64,000 bases of DNA from Bog-473 sp963783245 (GCA_963783245.1 CAWAMS010000007.1:196676-260675), one strand, 5' to 3'; counted from the stretch's first letter, positions 30,364 to 40,369 are shown. Notes: generated by a model from the letters alone, not told the origin. Made by a program: numbers and translations.

Positions 30364-31293
30364 TCAGTCCGGCCGGGTCAGGACGTCCGCGCCGCTCTCC
30401 GTCACCAGAATCATGTGCTCGAACTGTGCGGTGCGGCGCCCGTCGGCGGTGACCGCGGTCCAGCCGTCCTCCCACATGACATGCCGCCACGTGCCTGCGG
30501 TGATCATGGGTTCGATCGTGAAGGTCATGCCCGGTTCCATGACGGTGTCGGCCGTTGGTTCGTAGTAGTGGGGAATCTGGGGGCGCGAGTGGAACACTTC
30601 GCCGATCCCGTGACCGCAGTAGTTGCGCACCACGCCGAACCCGGCCTCCTCGGCGTGACGCTGGATCGCTCGACCGATGTCGCTGATCGGCCGTCCGGGC
30701 GTGACGGCTTCGATGGCCTTTTCGAGGCATTCGCGTGTCACCGCAATGAGCCGCTGCGATTCGTCGTCGACGCTCCCGACGCCGAAGGTGGCGTTGGTGT
30801 CGCCGTGCACCCCGTCGAGGTACACCGTCACGTCGAGGTTGACGATGTCGCCGTCGCCGAGCGGCCGGGAATCGGGGATGCCGTGACAGATGACCTCGTT
30901 GACCGACGTGCAGAGGGACTTCGGATAGCTGTGGTAGTTGAGCGGGCTCGGGTACGCCCCTTGTCGGATCGTCGCCTCGTGGCAGATCGCGTCGAGCTCG
31001 TCGGTCGTCACGCCGACCTCGATGGCACGGGCCGTGGTCTCCAGCACGTCGGCCGCCATGCGACCTGCCCGTCGCATCCGGTCGATGATGTCGTCGCTCT
31101 TGACCATGGGCTCGTCCACCTTGAGCGGGCGCCCGCGTTCGGCATAGTCGGGCCCGGGGATCGCCGGGGGTACGTCACGTCGGGGAGAGACCGATCCGGG
31201 GAGCACCCGCTCCTGCGTCGCCTGGTGGCACCGCTTGTACTTGCGCCCGCTGCCGCACCAGCACGGGTCATTGGACCGCAGCGGCGGTGTCAT
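30364..31293 (-). CDS. map: methionine aminopeptidase with N-terminal SEC-C zinc motif
   Basis: 309 residues. Removes the initiator Met from nascent proteins. The N-terminal extension has DPCWCGSGRKYKRCH, a SEC-C zinc motif typical of the MetAP1c subtype and thought to help ribosome association. The catalytic pita-bread fold shows YHSYPKSLCTSVNEVICHG, metal ligands in IVNLDVTVYLDGVHGDTNAT, YCGHGIGEVFHSRPQ, MTFTIEPMIT and TAQFEHMILVTESG. Intact and normal in length for the subtype. It is convergent with the SDR gene, leaving 23 bases. Confidence 0.95.
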   Translation of the reverse strand: MTPPLRSNDPCWCGSGRKYKRCHQATQERVLPGSVSPRRDVPPAIPGPDYAERGRPLKVDEPMVKSDDIIDRMRRAGRMAADVLETTARAIEVGVTTDELDAICHEATIRQGAYPSPLNYHSYPKSLCTSVNEVICHGIPDSRPLGDGDIVNLDVTVYLDGVHGDTNATFGVGSVDDESQRLIAVTRECLEKAIEAVTPGRPISDIGRAIQRHAEEAGFGVVRNYCGHGIGEVFHSRPQIPHYYEPTADTVMEPGMTFTIEPMITAGTWRHVMWEDGWTAVTADGRRTAQFEHMILVTESGADVLTRPD

Positions 31294-31401
31294 GGGCGCA
31301 GCACGGCGTTCATCGGGTCACCGTACCCGGCTGAGCTCCACCCTGGTGCAGTGTGGGTGACCCCGCCATGGCCCCATCTCCGCCGGAGAATATGAGAACG
31401 T

Positions 31402-31876
31402 ATGCCGGTGTCGCGCCCGTCGATCTACGAGTTTGCCGGTGGCCAGGACGCGTTCTTGAGGCTGGCGGCGGCACATCACGAGCGATGCCTGCAGGACCCT
31501 GTGTTGGAGCACCCCTTCTCGCACCCGGGACACCCGAGGCACGTCGAGCGACTGGGGAACTACTGGGCGGAGGTGCTCGGCGGCCCACCGCTCTACAGTC
31601 AAGCGTCCGATGGGCAGTCGGGCATGCTGACCCTCCATGCGGGGATGCAGGCCGATGACGATCTGGGCGCTCGGTTCCTCGCCTGCTTTCTCCACGCGAT
31701 CGATGACGCCGGCCTGCCGGACGCACCCGACTTCCGCCGTGCGCTGCGGTCCTACATGGAGTGGGCGACCGCTGATGTGCACACCTACAACGCCAAGGGC
31801 TCGATCGTGCCGGCGAGGTCTCGCCGTACCCCACTGGAGCTGGGATGGCCTGCAAGGCGACCAGTCGGCCACGTGA
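31402..31876 (+). CDS. truncated-hemoglobin-like globin (one frameshift near the 3' end)
   Basis: Repaired length is about 157 residues. The sequence IYEFAGGQDAFLRLAAAHHE, HPFSHPGHPRHVERLGNYWAE and MQADDDLGARFLACFLHAID fits group II truncated globins, with the proximal-type His in the HPGHP/HVERL region. The conserved tail GLAVPHWSWDGLQ is found one base out of frame at 31816-31876. Shortening a GG in CCGGCGAGG restores VPRGLAVPHW. Its natural TGA at 31874-31876 overlaps the next gene's GTG (GTGA). Without the repair it falsely appears fused to the penicillin-binding protein. Confidence 0.75.
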
Positions 31877-33429
31877 GACGTCGCATCCGCTGGCTGGGTG
31901 TTGTCATGGTCCTCCTCTTCGGGCTCATCGCGGTCCAGCTCGTGAACATTCAATTCGTCAAGGCCCATCAGCTTGCGACCTCCCCGAACAATCCGCAGGT
32001 GGCGGTGCTGAAGTACGACAACCCACGGGGCACGATCTACGCCGCCGATGGCACGACGGTGCTGGCCCAGTCGGTGCCTACCACCCCGGGCCCGTACAAG
32101 TATCCGTACTCCTACCTCCGCCAGTATCCCCAGGGACCTCTGTATGCGGGCATCACCGGCTACTACTCGCCCCTCTACTACGGCACGGCGGGAATCGAAG
32201 AGGAGTACAACTCCCAGTTGAGCGCGCACAGCCAGGGGCCGCAGAACCTGAGTCAGCTCATTTTCGGGGAGAAGATCCCTTCGATTACCGACGACGTGAC
32301 CCTTACCGTGCAGCCGAGCCTGCAACAGGCGGCGTGGAATGCGTTGAGCACCCTGCCGCCGGGTGCCAACAAGGACGGAGCGGTCGTGGTCCTTCAGCCA
32401 TCGACGGGCGACGTCGAGGCGATGGTCTCCAACCCGACCTATGACCCCAACGCGCTGGTCAGCCCCAACCTGTCGGAGGAGCAGGCTGCATACCTGAGTT
32501 ACAACACCAAGGACCACGAAGACTTCTACCCCTTGCAGCCCATCGCGACGGGGTACCGGTTCGCGCCGGGATCGACGTTCAAGGTCGTCACGAGCACGGC
32601 CACCTACAACCTGGCTCCGCAGCTGGCGAACTTCGACTACCCGGTGCAGCGGTGCCAGACATTCCCCGACTCGAACGTGCCCCTCTGCGATCAGAGCGGT
32701 CCGTGCGGTGGGACCATGGCGATCATGCTCCCCGAATCGTGTGACCCCGGGTACGGCGAGTTGGGTGTCCAGTTGGGTGTCCCGGTGCTCCAGAAGCAAG
32801 CGGAGCTGTTCGGGTACAACTCGACGCCCGGCATCGACCTTCCCGGTGTGGTCCCCTCGGTGTTTCCGACGCTTCCCACCAATTCCCAGGCGCTCCTGGC
32901 CGATAGTGCCATCGGCCAGTACGACGTCGCGGCGACCGCACTCCAGAACGCCATGGTCGCGTCGGGCGTCGCCAACGCCGGCATCGTGATGACCCCGCAC
33001 CTGATGTCGGAGATCCGCAATTCGCAGGGTCAGCTCGTCGAGCAGTACACACCCAAGCCCTTGCCCGAGACGGCGACGCCACTCGCCGCGGCACAGGTCA
33101 CGTCGTTGATGGTCGGAGTGGCCCAGCACGGCACGGCATCCGGTGTCGGGTTTCCGGCGTACCTGTGTGCCGCGGTCAAGACCGGCACGGCGCAGACCAG
33201 CGCGACCCAGAATGTGACCGAGACATGGATGATCGGGTTTGCGCCGGCATATGACCCCAAGGTGGCCGTCGCCGTCGTGGTGCCCAAGCAATCCATCGCA
33301 TCGGACGGGGCCTCGGTGGCCGGGCCGATCATGAAAGCCGTCCTGGAGGCAGCGATCCCTCCCGGTTCGGTCAGCCCTTCCAGCTGTGTCGCCCCACGTC
33401 TGCCCGCGGCGACAACGCCGCATGCGTGA
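31873..33429 (+). CDS. penicillin-binding protein, transpeptidase (PbpA/FtsI type)
   Basis: 518 residues from GTG 31873. A single N-terminal membrane helix (WLGVVMVLLFGLIAVQLV) anchors it, and NPRGTIYAADGTTVLAQS begins the dimerisation-type domain. The transpeptidase has the SxxK nucleophile in FAPGSTFKVVTS near residue 236. DSAIGQYDVAATALQNAM lies at the SxN position (motif here SAIGQ, Asn not obvious), and AVKTGTAQT near residue 436 is the KTG motif. It crosslinks peptidoglycan. Four-base overlap with the globin gene suggests coupled translation, an odd pairing. Confidence 0.9.
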   Translation: MRRRIRWLGVVMVLLFGLIAVQLVNIQFVKAHQLATSPNNPQVAVLKYDNPRGTIYAADGTTVLAQSVPTTPGPYKYPYSYLRQYPQGPLYAGITGYYSPLYYGTAGIEEEYNSQLSAHSQGPQNLSQLIFGEKIPSITDDVTLTVQPSLQQAAWNALSTLPPGANKDGAVVVLQPSTGDVEAMVSNPTYDPNALVSPNLSEEQAAYLSYNTKDHEDFYPLQPIATGYRFAPGSTFKVVTSTATYNLAPQLANFDYPVQRCQTFPDSNVPLCDQSGPCGGTMAIMLPESCDPGYGELGVQLGVPVLQKQAELFGYNSTPGIDLPGVVPSVFPTLPTNSQALLADSAIGQYDVAATALQNAMVASGVANAGIVMTPHLMSEIRNSQGQLVEQYTPKPLPETATPLAAAQVTSLMVGVAQHGTASGVGFPAYLCAAVKTGTAQTSATQNVTETWMIGFAPAYDPKVAVAVVVPKQSIASDGASVAGPIMKAVLEAAIPPGSVSPSSCVAPRLPAATTPHA

Positions 33430-33455
33430 TATATCGGATCGTTGAAGGAGGCCCA

Positions 33456-33851
33456 GTGGGCGTGTTCACCGAGCGTGAGGTCGGGTACCTGCATTCGCAA
33501 CGGTTGGCGCGACTGGCCACGGCGTCGACGAAAGGCGAGCCTGACGTGTCGGCTGTCGGATTCGGTCTGGACGGTGACTCCATCGTCAGCGGCGGGATCG
33601 ACCTGACCAAGACGGTCCGCTTGCGGCACCTGCGTGAGAACCCGCGAGCCACCATCGTCATCGACGATCTGGCCTCGACCGACCCCTGGCGTCCGCGTGG
33701 GATCAAGGTCCGGGGTTCCGCGACCATCGAGGACCACGAGGGCGGCCTGCGCATCCGGATCGAGCCCGAGGTGATCTGGAGCTGGAACATCAATGCTGAT
33801 GCGGAAAAGCGATTCGCCACTATCGAGCGGCGGGCCGTGGTGAAGGACTGA
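33456..33851 (+). CDS. PPOX-class F420-dependent enzyme (MSMEG_5819/OxyR-type)
   Basis: 131 residues of the split-barrel flavin/F420 fold. The start VGVFTEREVGYLHSQRLARL is characteristic. LRENPRATIVIDDLAS and DPWRPRGIKVRGSATIED are the family's cofactor-binding and dimer segments. GTG 33456 is preferred since GGAGG lies four bases upstream; GTG 33462 is possible. The SWNINAD ending matches relatives that bind F420. It is 26 bases after the PBP stop, and the reaction partner is unknown. Confidence 0.85.
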   Translation: MGVFTEREVGYLHSQRLARLATASTKGEPDVSAVGFGLDGDSIVSGGIDLTKTVRLRHLRENPRATIVIDDLASTDPWRPRGIKVRGSATIEDHEGGLRIRIEPEVIWSWNINADAEKRFATIERRAVVKD

Positions 33852-33870
33852 CGGCCGCACCGACAGATGC

Positions 33871-35560
33871 TCAGTTCGTGTCGGTGCCACTCCTCAGTAA
33901 CTTGCCGGATCGCTCGCCGGTCAGGCCTGAGGGCCCGACGATCTCAGTCCCGTTGACGATGACATGTTCGATGCCCTTCGGCTCGTTGTAGATGCGTCCG
34001 GCACCACCGGGAAGGTCGTTGCGCCACCCGGGGGCGCCCGGACCGACCGTGTCGGGATCGAACACCGCCAGATCGGCCCATGCTCCTTCCACGAGCCGCC
34101 CCCGTCCCTGCAGGCCGTAGAGGCGGGCCGGGATGTCCGTCAGCTTCTGCACCGCTTCGGGCAACGTGAGCGTGCTCTGCTCGCGGGCCAACGCCAGGAG
34201 GACGACGGCATAATCGAACGTCGACAGAACCTCCACGTGCGCCCCGGCGTCCGAGGCACCGATGATGACGCGCGGGTCGTGGAGGGACTCGAGCCGGACC
34301 CGCCAACTGGCGGCGTTGTTGGCGATCGGCTCGGGTTGAAATCCGGTTTGGAGCTCATCGGCGATCCACAGATCGAAAAGGGCATCGAACGCGTCGCCCG
34401 AGCCACTCGACGCGATGTCGCCGAGTCGTCGACCGGCCGATGGTAAAGCGGCTGAAGAGTGCGTGTCGGCGACGACTAGGTCGGCCACGCCGGCGGCCAG
34501 GGGCGAGCCGGACTCCTCCGCCGACCGGCGGAGACGGTCTCGCACCTCGGGGTCCCGCAGCTGCGCGAGCGCAGCGGCGAGGGTGAGGTCGAGGAGTTCG
34601 GCCCATCCGGGGACTGATCGGAAGAACGAGCTCCGACGCGCGAGCGCGTATCGCGGTCGGCCCCGGGTAGGTGAGGGCAACGATGGCTGCCCCCCGTGCC
34701 GCCGCCAGATCGGAGACTTCGAGCTGCTTGCGGGACACGTCAGGGTCCACCGGGATCAGGACGTTCCAGTTGAGCGTGCGTCCAGCCGCCAGCGACATGG
34801 CGATCATGGTCTCGATGTGCTCGTCGCTGAACGCACCGACCGTGGGGATGAACTCGAGCTGGGTGCCCGGGAATGCGGCCACTTCTCCGGCCAGCGCCAC
34901 CAATTCCGGGGCGAGCGAGAAGCGCGAAGGCACCGGTTCGCCTTCTCCGTCAAGGTGCAGCGAATTCCACGATGAGGAGAAGCCCAGTGCACCGGCCGAC
35001 AGCGCGTCACGCAGCAGTGCCCGCATGGCGGAGATCGCCGACGGCCCGGGGTCGGGCTCGGTGTGCCGGGCGCCGAGCACGGCCCGTCGCAGCGCCGAGT
35101 GACCCGCCATCACGCCGAAGTTCAGCGCCGGCCGCGCTGCTTCGACCGCGTCGAGATAGTCACCGAAGGAGCGCCAATCCCACCCCGCTCCCTCCAGAAG
35201 GGCTTCGGCCGGAATCGCCTCGACTTCGGCCAACATGCGCAGCATGTACCCGTCGTCATGGTCGCTGAGCGGCGCTATGGAGAAACCACAGTTGCCGCCG
35301 ATCACCGTGGTCACACCGTGGAGGGACGACGGTGACAGGTAGGGATCCCACAGCACCTGGGCGTCATAGTGCGTGTGGACATCGACGAAGCCGGGGGCGA
35401 CGACCTTCCCGCCGGCGTCGATCCGGCGCCTGGTCGGGCCGAGCCTACCGGGCTCACCGATCTCGACGATCCGGCCGTCGGTGATCGCAACGTCCCGGTG
35501 CTCTGCGGGGGAACCTGTCCCGTCCAAGAACAGTCCATCCTCGACCGTGAGATCAAACAT
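33871..35560 (-). CDS. N-acyl-D-amino-acid deacylase-like amidohydrolase (one frameshift)
   Basis: About 562 residues after repair. Metal-dependent amidohydrolase with VDVHTHYDAQVLWDPYLSP near residue 65, the HxH motif plus the D-aminoacylase signature. GNCGFSIAPL follows, with SGALGFSSSWNSLH near residue 190 and VIIGASDAGAHVEVLSTFDY near residue 425, where Asp and His are catalytic. LTDIPARLYGLQGRG is a conserved ending. The +1 break is near 34655, in a run of CCCGGGGCC. Closely related to the divergently placed amidohydrolase at 35836. The substrate could be an N-acyl amino acid or other cyclic amide. Confidence 0.85.
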
Positions 35561-35789
35561 CGTGGCGCACTCCCTCCGGGTTCGCTCCTTGTGCTCGCCG
35601 GCAGGTTCCGGCACATCACCAAGGCGCAGTTGAGCGTATCCCTGCCCCGCTCTGCGGTGCGGAGCCGGCCGAATGCACCGTAGTTGTTCCTCGTTGACCT
35701 GCTCGTTTAGTCTGGCAGAGGTCTGGACGTCCACGTGCGGTCACCGGATCGGGGACCGCACGGAGGACCATGGACGACGAGGGCTGTCT

Positions 35790-35815
35790 CATTGTCTCGG
35801 CACATTGTCTCGGCA
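35790..35815. repeat. 13-base perfect tandem duplication
   Basis: CATTGTCTCGGCA occurs twice in direct succession (35790-35802, 35803-35815) in the divergent intergenic region of 275 bases, ending eight bases before the GAAAGGGAGGG ribosome site of the gene at 35836. It could be a regulatory direct repeat or a simple slippage product. Confidence 0.5.
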
Positions 35816-35835
35816 CAGCCTGAAAGGGAGGGACC

Positions 35836-37550
35836 ATGCTTGATCTGATCATCAGAGGCGGCGATCTCATTGACGGGACGGGGGCACCCCGTCGACGGGC
35901 GGACGTCGGCGTCCAGGACGACCGCGTGGTGGCGATCGGCCAGCTCGACACGGAGGCGTCCGCCGTCATCGACGCCAGCGGCAAAGTGGTGACGCCGGGT
36001 TTCATCGACGTCCATACGCACTTCGACGCGCAGGTTTTCTGGGACGGGGCGCTGACACCTTCGCCGTTCCACGGCGTCACGACTGCGCTCGCCGGGAATT
36101 GCGGTTTCAGTATTCAGCCACTGTCGGGGGAAGCGGCCGACGCCGAGTACCTGCTGCGGATGCTGGCACGGGTCGAGGGTATGCCGGTTGAGTCGCTGCG
36201 CCAGGGCGTGCCATGGGATTGGCGCTCGACCGACGAGTACCTCGCTGCGGTCGAGCCCAAGCTCGGTATCAACGCTGCGTTCATGGTGGGGCACTCCGCC
36301 ATCCGGCGCCTGGTCATGGGCGCCGAATCGACCAAGCGTGCCGCCACCCGAGAAGAGATCGGCGCAGATGGCTGATGCGCTCCGACTGGCCTTCGAGGCA
36401 GGGGCGTTGGGGTTCTCCTCGTCCTGGGCCCGCACCCACAATGATGCGGACGGCGAGATGGTGCCGTCGCGTCACGCCACCGCCGAAGAACTGGTCACCC
36501 TCAGTGCAGTCGCCGGCGAGTTCCCCGGGACGAGCCTGGAGTTCATTCCGATGATCGGCGCCTTCGACTCCTGGGCGGTCGAGCTGATGGCCGACATGTC
36601 GGCAGCGGCGCAGCGCCCACTGAACTGGAACCTGCTCGTCGGCCGCGGGTCCGCGGAGGAGATCGAGCAACGTCTGGCACCCGGGGACTACGCACGGGCC
36701 CACGGCGGCGAGGTCGTCGCATTGACACTGCCCCTTCCGGTCACCATGCGCTTCAACTTTGCCAGCGGGTTCTTCCTCGACTCCATCCCGGGCTGGGAGG
36801 ACGCCATGAAGACCTCGCGCGACGATCGGTTGGCTCTGTTCGCCGATCCGGCGGCACGCGCCGCGCTCAATGCTGCGGCGCACAGCGAGTCGTACCCGTT
36901 GCGGGGCCTGATGTCGTGGCAGGACCACTACATCTTCGACGTGGAGGCACCCGAGAATCGAGCAGTACAAGGGCGCGCGTATCGGTGACATCGCAGAGCA
37001 AGAGGGGCGGGACGCCTGGGATGTCCTGTGCGACATTGCCGTGGCGGACGAATTGCGGACGTCGTTCGGTGCCGCCACCCCTGTCCTCAGCAAAGAGGAT
37101 TGGGAACAGCGGATCGCCATCATCCGGGACGGGAGGGCGTTGCTCGGAGGCTCTGACGCGGGCGCCCACCTCGACCTCCTCGCCACCTTCAACTACCCGA
37201 CCATCATTCTGGCCGAGGCCGTCCGCCGTCACGGGCTGCTCTCGCTCGAAGAAGCGGTGCACCACATGACAGAGGAGCCGGCACGCCTGTACGGGATCAC
37301 CGACCGCGGGCTGGTGGCAGAGGGGAGCTATGCCGATCTGGTGGTGCTCGATCCGGCCACCGTGGCCAGTCACGATGTGGCGATGAAGTACGACCTACCC
37401 GGAGGATCGGGTCGCTTGTACGCAGAGTCGGAGGGGATAGAGCACGTCGTCGTCAACGGTTCGCCCATCGTCAAGGACGGGGCACTCCTCCCCTCGCGTC
37501 GCGGCACGTTGTTGCGAAGTGGGCGCGACACGGCGGGCTCGGGCCGATGA
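35836..37550 (+). CDS. N-acyl-D-amino-acid deacylase-like amidohydrolase (two frameshifts)
   Basis: About 570 residues after repair. IDVHTHFDAQVFWDGALTP near residue 57, GNCGFSIQPLSG, AGALGFSSSWARTH, SGFFLDSIPGWEDA, LLGGSDAGAHLDLLATFNYP near residue 438 and MTEEPARLYGITDRG parallel the neighbour at 33871 motif by motif. Breaks are near 36355 (repair by GG to G restores EEIAQMADALRLA) and near 36958 (AA to A restores PEIEQYKGARIGD). An AGGGAGGG site precedes ATG. The stop overlaps the next hydrolase start (ATGA). Both amidohydrolases probably serve one pathway. Confidence 0.85.
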
Positions 37551-38230
37551 GCACCTTCGTCCTTGTGCACGGGGCGGGACACGGGGCTTGGTGCTGGGAG
37601 CGCACCGAACGGGATCTCGCCGCAGCGGGCTTCACGTCGGTTTCGCTCGATCTGCCCCTCACCGGTTTGGAGGACGACGCCGCCGCGGTCCGCGAGCTCC
37701 TCGACTCCCTCGACGAGCCGGCGATCCTCGTCGGGCACTCCTACGGGGGTCTTGTGATCTCCGAGGCGGCCGGGGGCAGAGACGATGTGGCGCAGCTGGT
37801 CTACGTCGCCGCGGTGCTGGTCGGCTCCGAGGAGAGCGTGCTCGACATGGCGGGCCAGTACCCGCCGACACTGCTCATCGAGCAGATGGAGTACACCGAG
37901 GACGGCTCCATGGTCTTCAGCCCGCAGACAGCCCTCAATTGCTTCTACCACGAGACGCCCGACGAAGTTGCCGGGCCCGCCTCTTTGCGCATGCGCCCGA
38001 CCGCCGCCGTGGGTATGACCGCGACTCCGGGGTCAGATCCGTGGAAGTCGGTGCCGACGACCTACATCGTCTGTGAACGCGACCGGGCCCTGTCTCCGGA
38101 CATGCAGCGTGCCATGGCGAAGAAGGCGGGGCGGGTCGAGAGCATCGACACCGATCACTCGCCGTTCGTGTCGCGGCCAGAGGAGTTCCACCGCATTCTG
38201 GTGAGCATCGCCGGTGACCCAGTTGGGTGA
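37547..38230 (+). CDS. alpha/beta hydrolase (methylesterase-like)
   Basis: 227 residues, intact. FVLVHGAGHGAWCWERTERD carries the oxyanion HGxG, and LVGHSYGGLVISEAAG near residue 63 the Ser nucleophile. YIVCERDRALSPDMQ near residue 170 supplies the acid, and IDTDHSPFVSRPEEF near residue 200 the His. This HGAGHGAWCW pattern is shared with small esterases of the salicylate-methylesterase/EstC type. Overlaps the amidohydrolase stop by four bases and the thioesterase start by 17. Confidence 0.9.
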   Translation: MSTFVLVHGAGHGAWCWERTERDLAAAGFTSVSLDLPLTGLEDDAAAVRELLDSLDEPAILVGHSYGGLVISEAAGGRDDVAQLVYVAAVLVGSEESVLDMAGQYPPTLLIEQMEYTEDGSMVFSPQTALNCFYHETPDEVAGPASLRMRPTAAVGMTATPGSDPWKSVPTTYIVCERDRALSPDMQRAMAKKAGRVESIDTDHSPFVSRPEEFHRILVSIAGDPVG

Positions 38231-39038
38231 AGCGGACGCCGGCGAGGAACCACGGCTCGCCGATCTTTTCGTCGTCTCGGGTCAGGGCACGGAGTGCTCC
38301 GCCGAGACCAACGTCATCGCCAGCCCTTCCATTTTCGGTGGGCAGCTCTTCGGACTCGCAGTGATTGCCGCGGCACAATCCGCCGAGGGAGCGTGGGTTC
38401 CGACGTCGCTCCAGGCCCATCTGCTCGATCGGGGGGTTGCCGGCTCCGCCATCGACATTGCGGTGACGAACCTGCGCGACGGCCGCTCGACCCTCCACCG
38501 ACGGTTGGCCATGAGCCAAGGCGGACGCCCGATCGCGTCGGTGCAGGTCGCACTGGAGCCGCTCCCGCAGGATGCACCCGTTTCGACCACCACCCCGGCC
38601 GGCGCCGCCATCACCCCGCCGACGGCTTCTGACCCCAGATCTCCGTTCGTCGCGCGCTGGGGTTTCGCCGAAGTGGAAGTCGTCCACCGCGATCCCGAGG
38701 CGATTCACCCGTTGTGGGTGCGGCCACGGGTGGATCTCCCCGACGATCCCGCGCTCCACGCGGCGGCGATCGCCTTCATTTCTGACATGGCGCTCGTCAT
38801 GGTCGTCCATGAAGCGGTGGGTGACCCGCACGCCACGCCCCTGACGGTCGACCACACCATCTGGTTCCACGGCGTGCCCCGTTTCGATGACTGGCTCTAT
38901 CTCGATGCCAGCCTGAGCACCCGCCACGATGAGCGCGGTCTTGTCGCCGCCACGATCTCCGACACCCGAGGCGACCGCGTCGCCACGGTGAGCCAGGGCG
39001 TGCGGGTGAAGCGTTCGAGCTCGACCAGTCCCGGCTGA
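38214..39038 (+). CDS. acyl-CoA thioesterase II-like (TesB, double hotdog)
   Basis: 274 residues from GTG 38214, inside the end of the previous gene. SIFGGQLFGLAVIAAAQSA near residue 40 is the first hotdog helix with the conserved GGQ. SLQAHLLDRGVAGSAIDIAV and LRDGRSTLHRRLAMSQGGRP follow. The second hotdog has DMALVMVVHEAVG and LTVDHTIWFHGVPRFDDWLY, with the catalytic Asp/His-rich segment. It hydrolyses acyl-CoA thioesters. The acyl specificity is unknown. Last of the + strand catabolic run. Confidence 0.88.
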   Translation: MTQLGEADAGEEPRLADLFVVSGQGTECSAETNVIASPSIFGGQLFGLAVIAAAQSAEGAWVPTSLQAHLLDRGVAGSAIDIAVTNLRDGRSTLHRRLAMSQGGRPIASVQVALEPLPQDAPVSTTTPAGAAITPPTASDPRSPFVARWGFAEVEVVHRDPEAIHPLWVRPRVDLPDDPALHAAAIAFISDMALVMVVHEAVGDPHATPLTVDHTIWFHGVPRFDDWLYLDASLSTRHDERGLVAATISDTRGDRVATVSQGVRVKRSSSTSPG

Positions 39039-39050
39039 GGCGAAGCCGGA

Positions 39051-39503
39051 CTACTGCGCCGCCAACGGGTCGGTGGCTGCTCCCAGACCGATCAATTCCA
39101 CTCGGACGCCGTTGGGGTCGTGGACGACCGCCATCTCGACTCCCTGGACGAGGGTGATCCGGCGCACCTCCTCGTCGAAACCGAGGCTGGCCAACCGTTC
39201 CAGCGTGGGCCCGACGTCCAGATAGACCGAGAGCAGGAAGAAGCCCACCGATGGCGGACCGACATCGGCGTCGCCGTCGTCGATACCCGCCGGGAACTCC
39301 ACGAGCTCGACGAGACCGCCCGTGATGTCCGTCGGATCGCCGAGAAAGATGGAGCGCAGTTCGGGCGCGCGGGCCTGAAACAAGGTCGGCCAATCACCCT
39401 CGAATCGTTCGTCCATCTGTTCGACGAAGCCCAGACCATCCCGCCAGAAGCGGACACTGGCCTCGATATCGCGGGTGCAGATGGCGCTGTGGTGGATCTT
39501 CAT
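39051..39503 (-). CDS. glyoxalase/VOC-family protein
   Basis: 150 residues. Two beta-alpha-beta-beta-beta modules: MKIHHSAICTRDIEASVRFW with RDGLGF at the N-terminus, and VVHDPNGVRVELIGLG at the end. His, Glu and related metal-ligand positions are present (HHSAIC, ELVEF, EMAVVHD, VELI). Could be an isomerase, dioxygenase or epimerase. Four bases downstream of the SDR gene on the same strand, so co-transcribed. Tail-to-tail with the thioesterase. Confidence 0.85.
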   Translation of the reverse strand: MKIHHSAICTRDIEASVRFWRDGLGFVEQMDERFEGDWPTLFQARAPELRSIFLGDPTDITGGLVELVEFPAGIDDGDADVGPPSVGFFLLSVYLDVGPTLERLASLGFDEEVRRITLVQGVEMAVVHDPNGVRVELIGLGAATDPLAAQ

Positions 39504-39507
39504 CGGC

Positions 39508-40248
39508 TCACCTCGATGCCTGTCGTGTGTTCTCGCCGTACGCGTCGATGGGGCTGTGGAGCGCCAGTCCACCGTCAACCTCGAGGACCTGCCCGGTAAC
39601 CCAACCGAGTTGGTGCAGTGCGAGGACCGCTTCAGCGATGTCGCCCGGCTGACCGAGGCGACCCAGCGGGGTTCGGTCCTCCACGGCGCCCCACCAGCCC
39701 TGGCCCGTCGTTGCCTCACCCAGCATCGGGGTCTGGGTGACGCCCGGCCCCACGGCGTTCACCCGGATCCTGTGCGGTGCCCACTCGCACGCCGCCACCT
39801 TGACCACCATGCTGAGCGCCGCTTTGGAGGCGCAGTACGTGCCCATGCTGCGGTCGACCAGGCGTGCACTGACGCTCGACGTGGCGATGAAGGACGCCGG
39901 CGCGGAGGCCTCGATGGAGGCCTTGGCCAGCGCCCGCATAACGAGCAATGGACCCCGGGTGTTGACGGCCAGCACGCGGTCCCATTCCTCCACCGGCTCG
40001 TCGAGCAGCATCCCGACGTGCCCGACGCCCGCCGTCACCGTCAATTCCGTGGGGACGCCGGCGAGGCCGAGCGTCTTTGCGACCGCACGATCGACGGACC
40101 CGGGGTCGGCCACGTCACATTCCACGTCGGGTTTCCCCGCGATGTCCCAGACCAGCACGGGCCTGCCCTGGGAGCGGTAGAGGTCAACCACCGCGGCCCC
40201 GATGCCCGAAGACCCCCCGACGACGACTGCACTTCCTGGATCGCTCAT
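39508..40248 (-). CDS. SDR-family oxidoreductase
   Basis: 246 residues, intact. AVVVGGSSGIGAAVVDLYRS is the nucleotide-binding loop, and TVTAGVGHVG replaces the usual NNAG. The catalytic Ser is in IATSSVSARL, with Tyr/Lys in GTYCASKAALSM. C-terminal WVTGQVLEVDGGLALHSP is typical. Related to 3-oxoacyl reductases and hydroxysteroid dehydrogenases. Sits with P450, START-domain and VOC genes in a probable catabolic group. Confidence 0.9.
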   Translation of the reverse strand: MSDPGSAVVVGGSSGIGAAVVDLYRSQGRPVLVWDIAGKPDVECDVADPGSVDRAVAKTLGLAGVPTELTVTAGVGHVGMLLDEPVEEWDRVLAVNTRGPLLVMRALAKASIEASAPASFIATSSVSARLVDRSMGTYCASKAALSMVVKVAACEWAPHRIRVNAVGPGVTQTPMLGEATTGQGWWGAVEDRTPLGRLGQPGDIAEAVLALHQLGWVTGQVLEVDGGLALHSPIDAYGENTRQASR

Positions 40249-40369
40249 ATGTCGCCTCCCCCGCGTCTGCCGTCGAGTGCCGACGGCGCCACGACCCTAA
40301 TCAAGTGGAGCCGCCCTGTCACCCGGCCACGCCCGTGAGGAACGCATTTCGTGAAGCGGGGCCCGAACT

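Noticed and set aside
39475..40338. Plus-strand frame of 287 codons over the SDR gene
   Set aside because: Shadow of the intact minus-strand SDR; composition rich in Arg/His/Pro with no family features.
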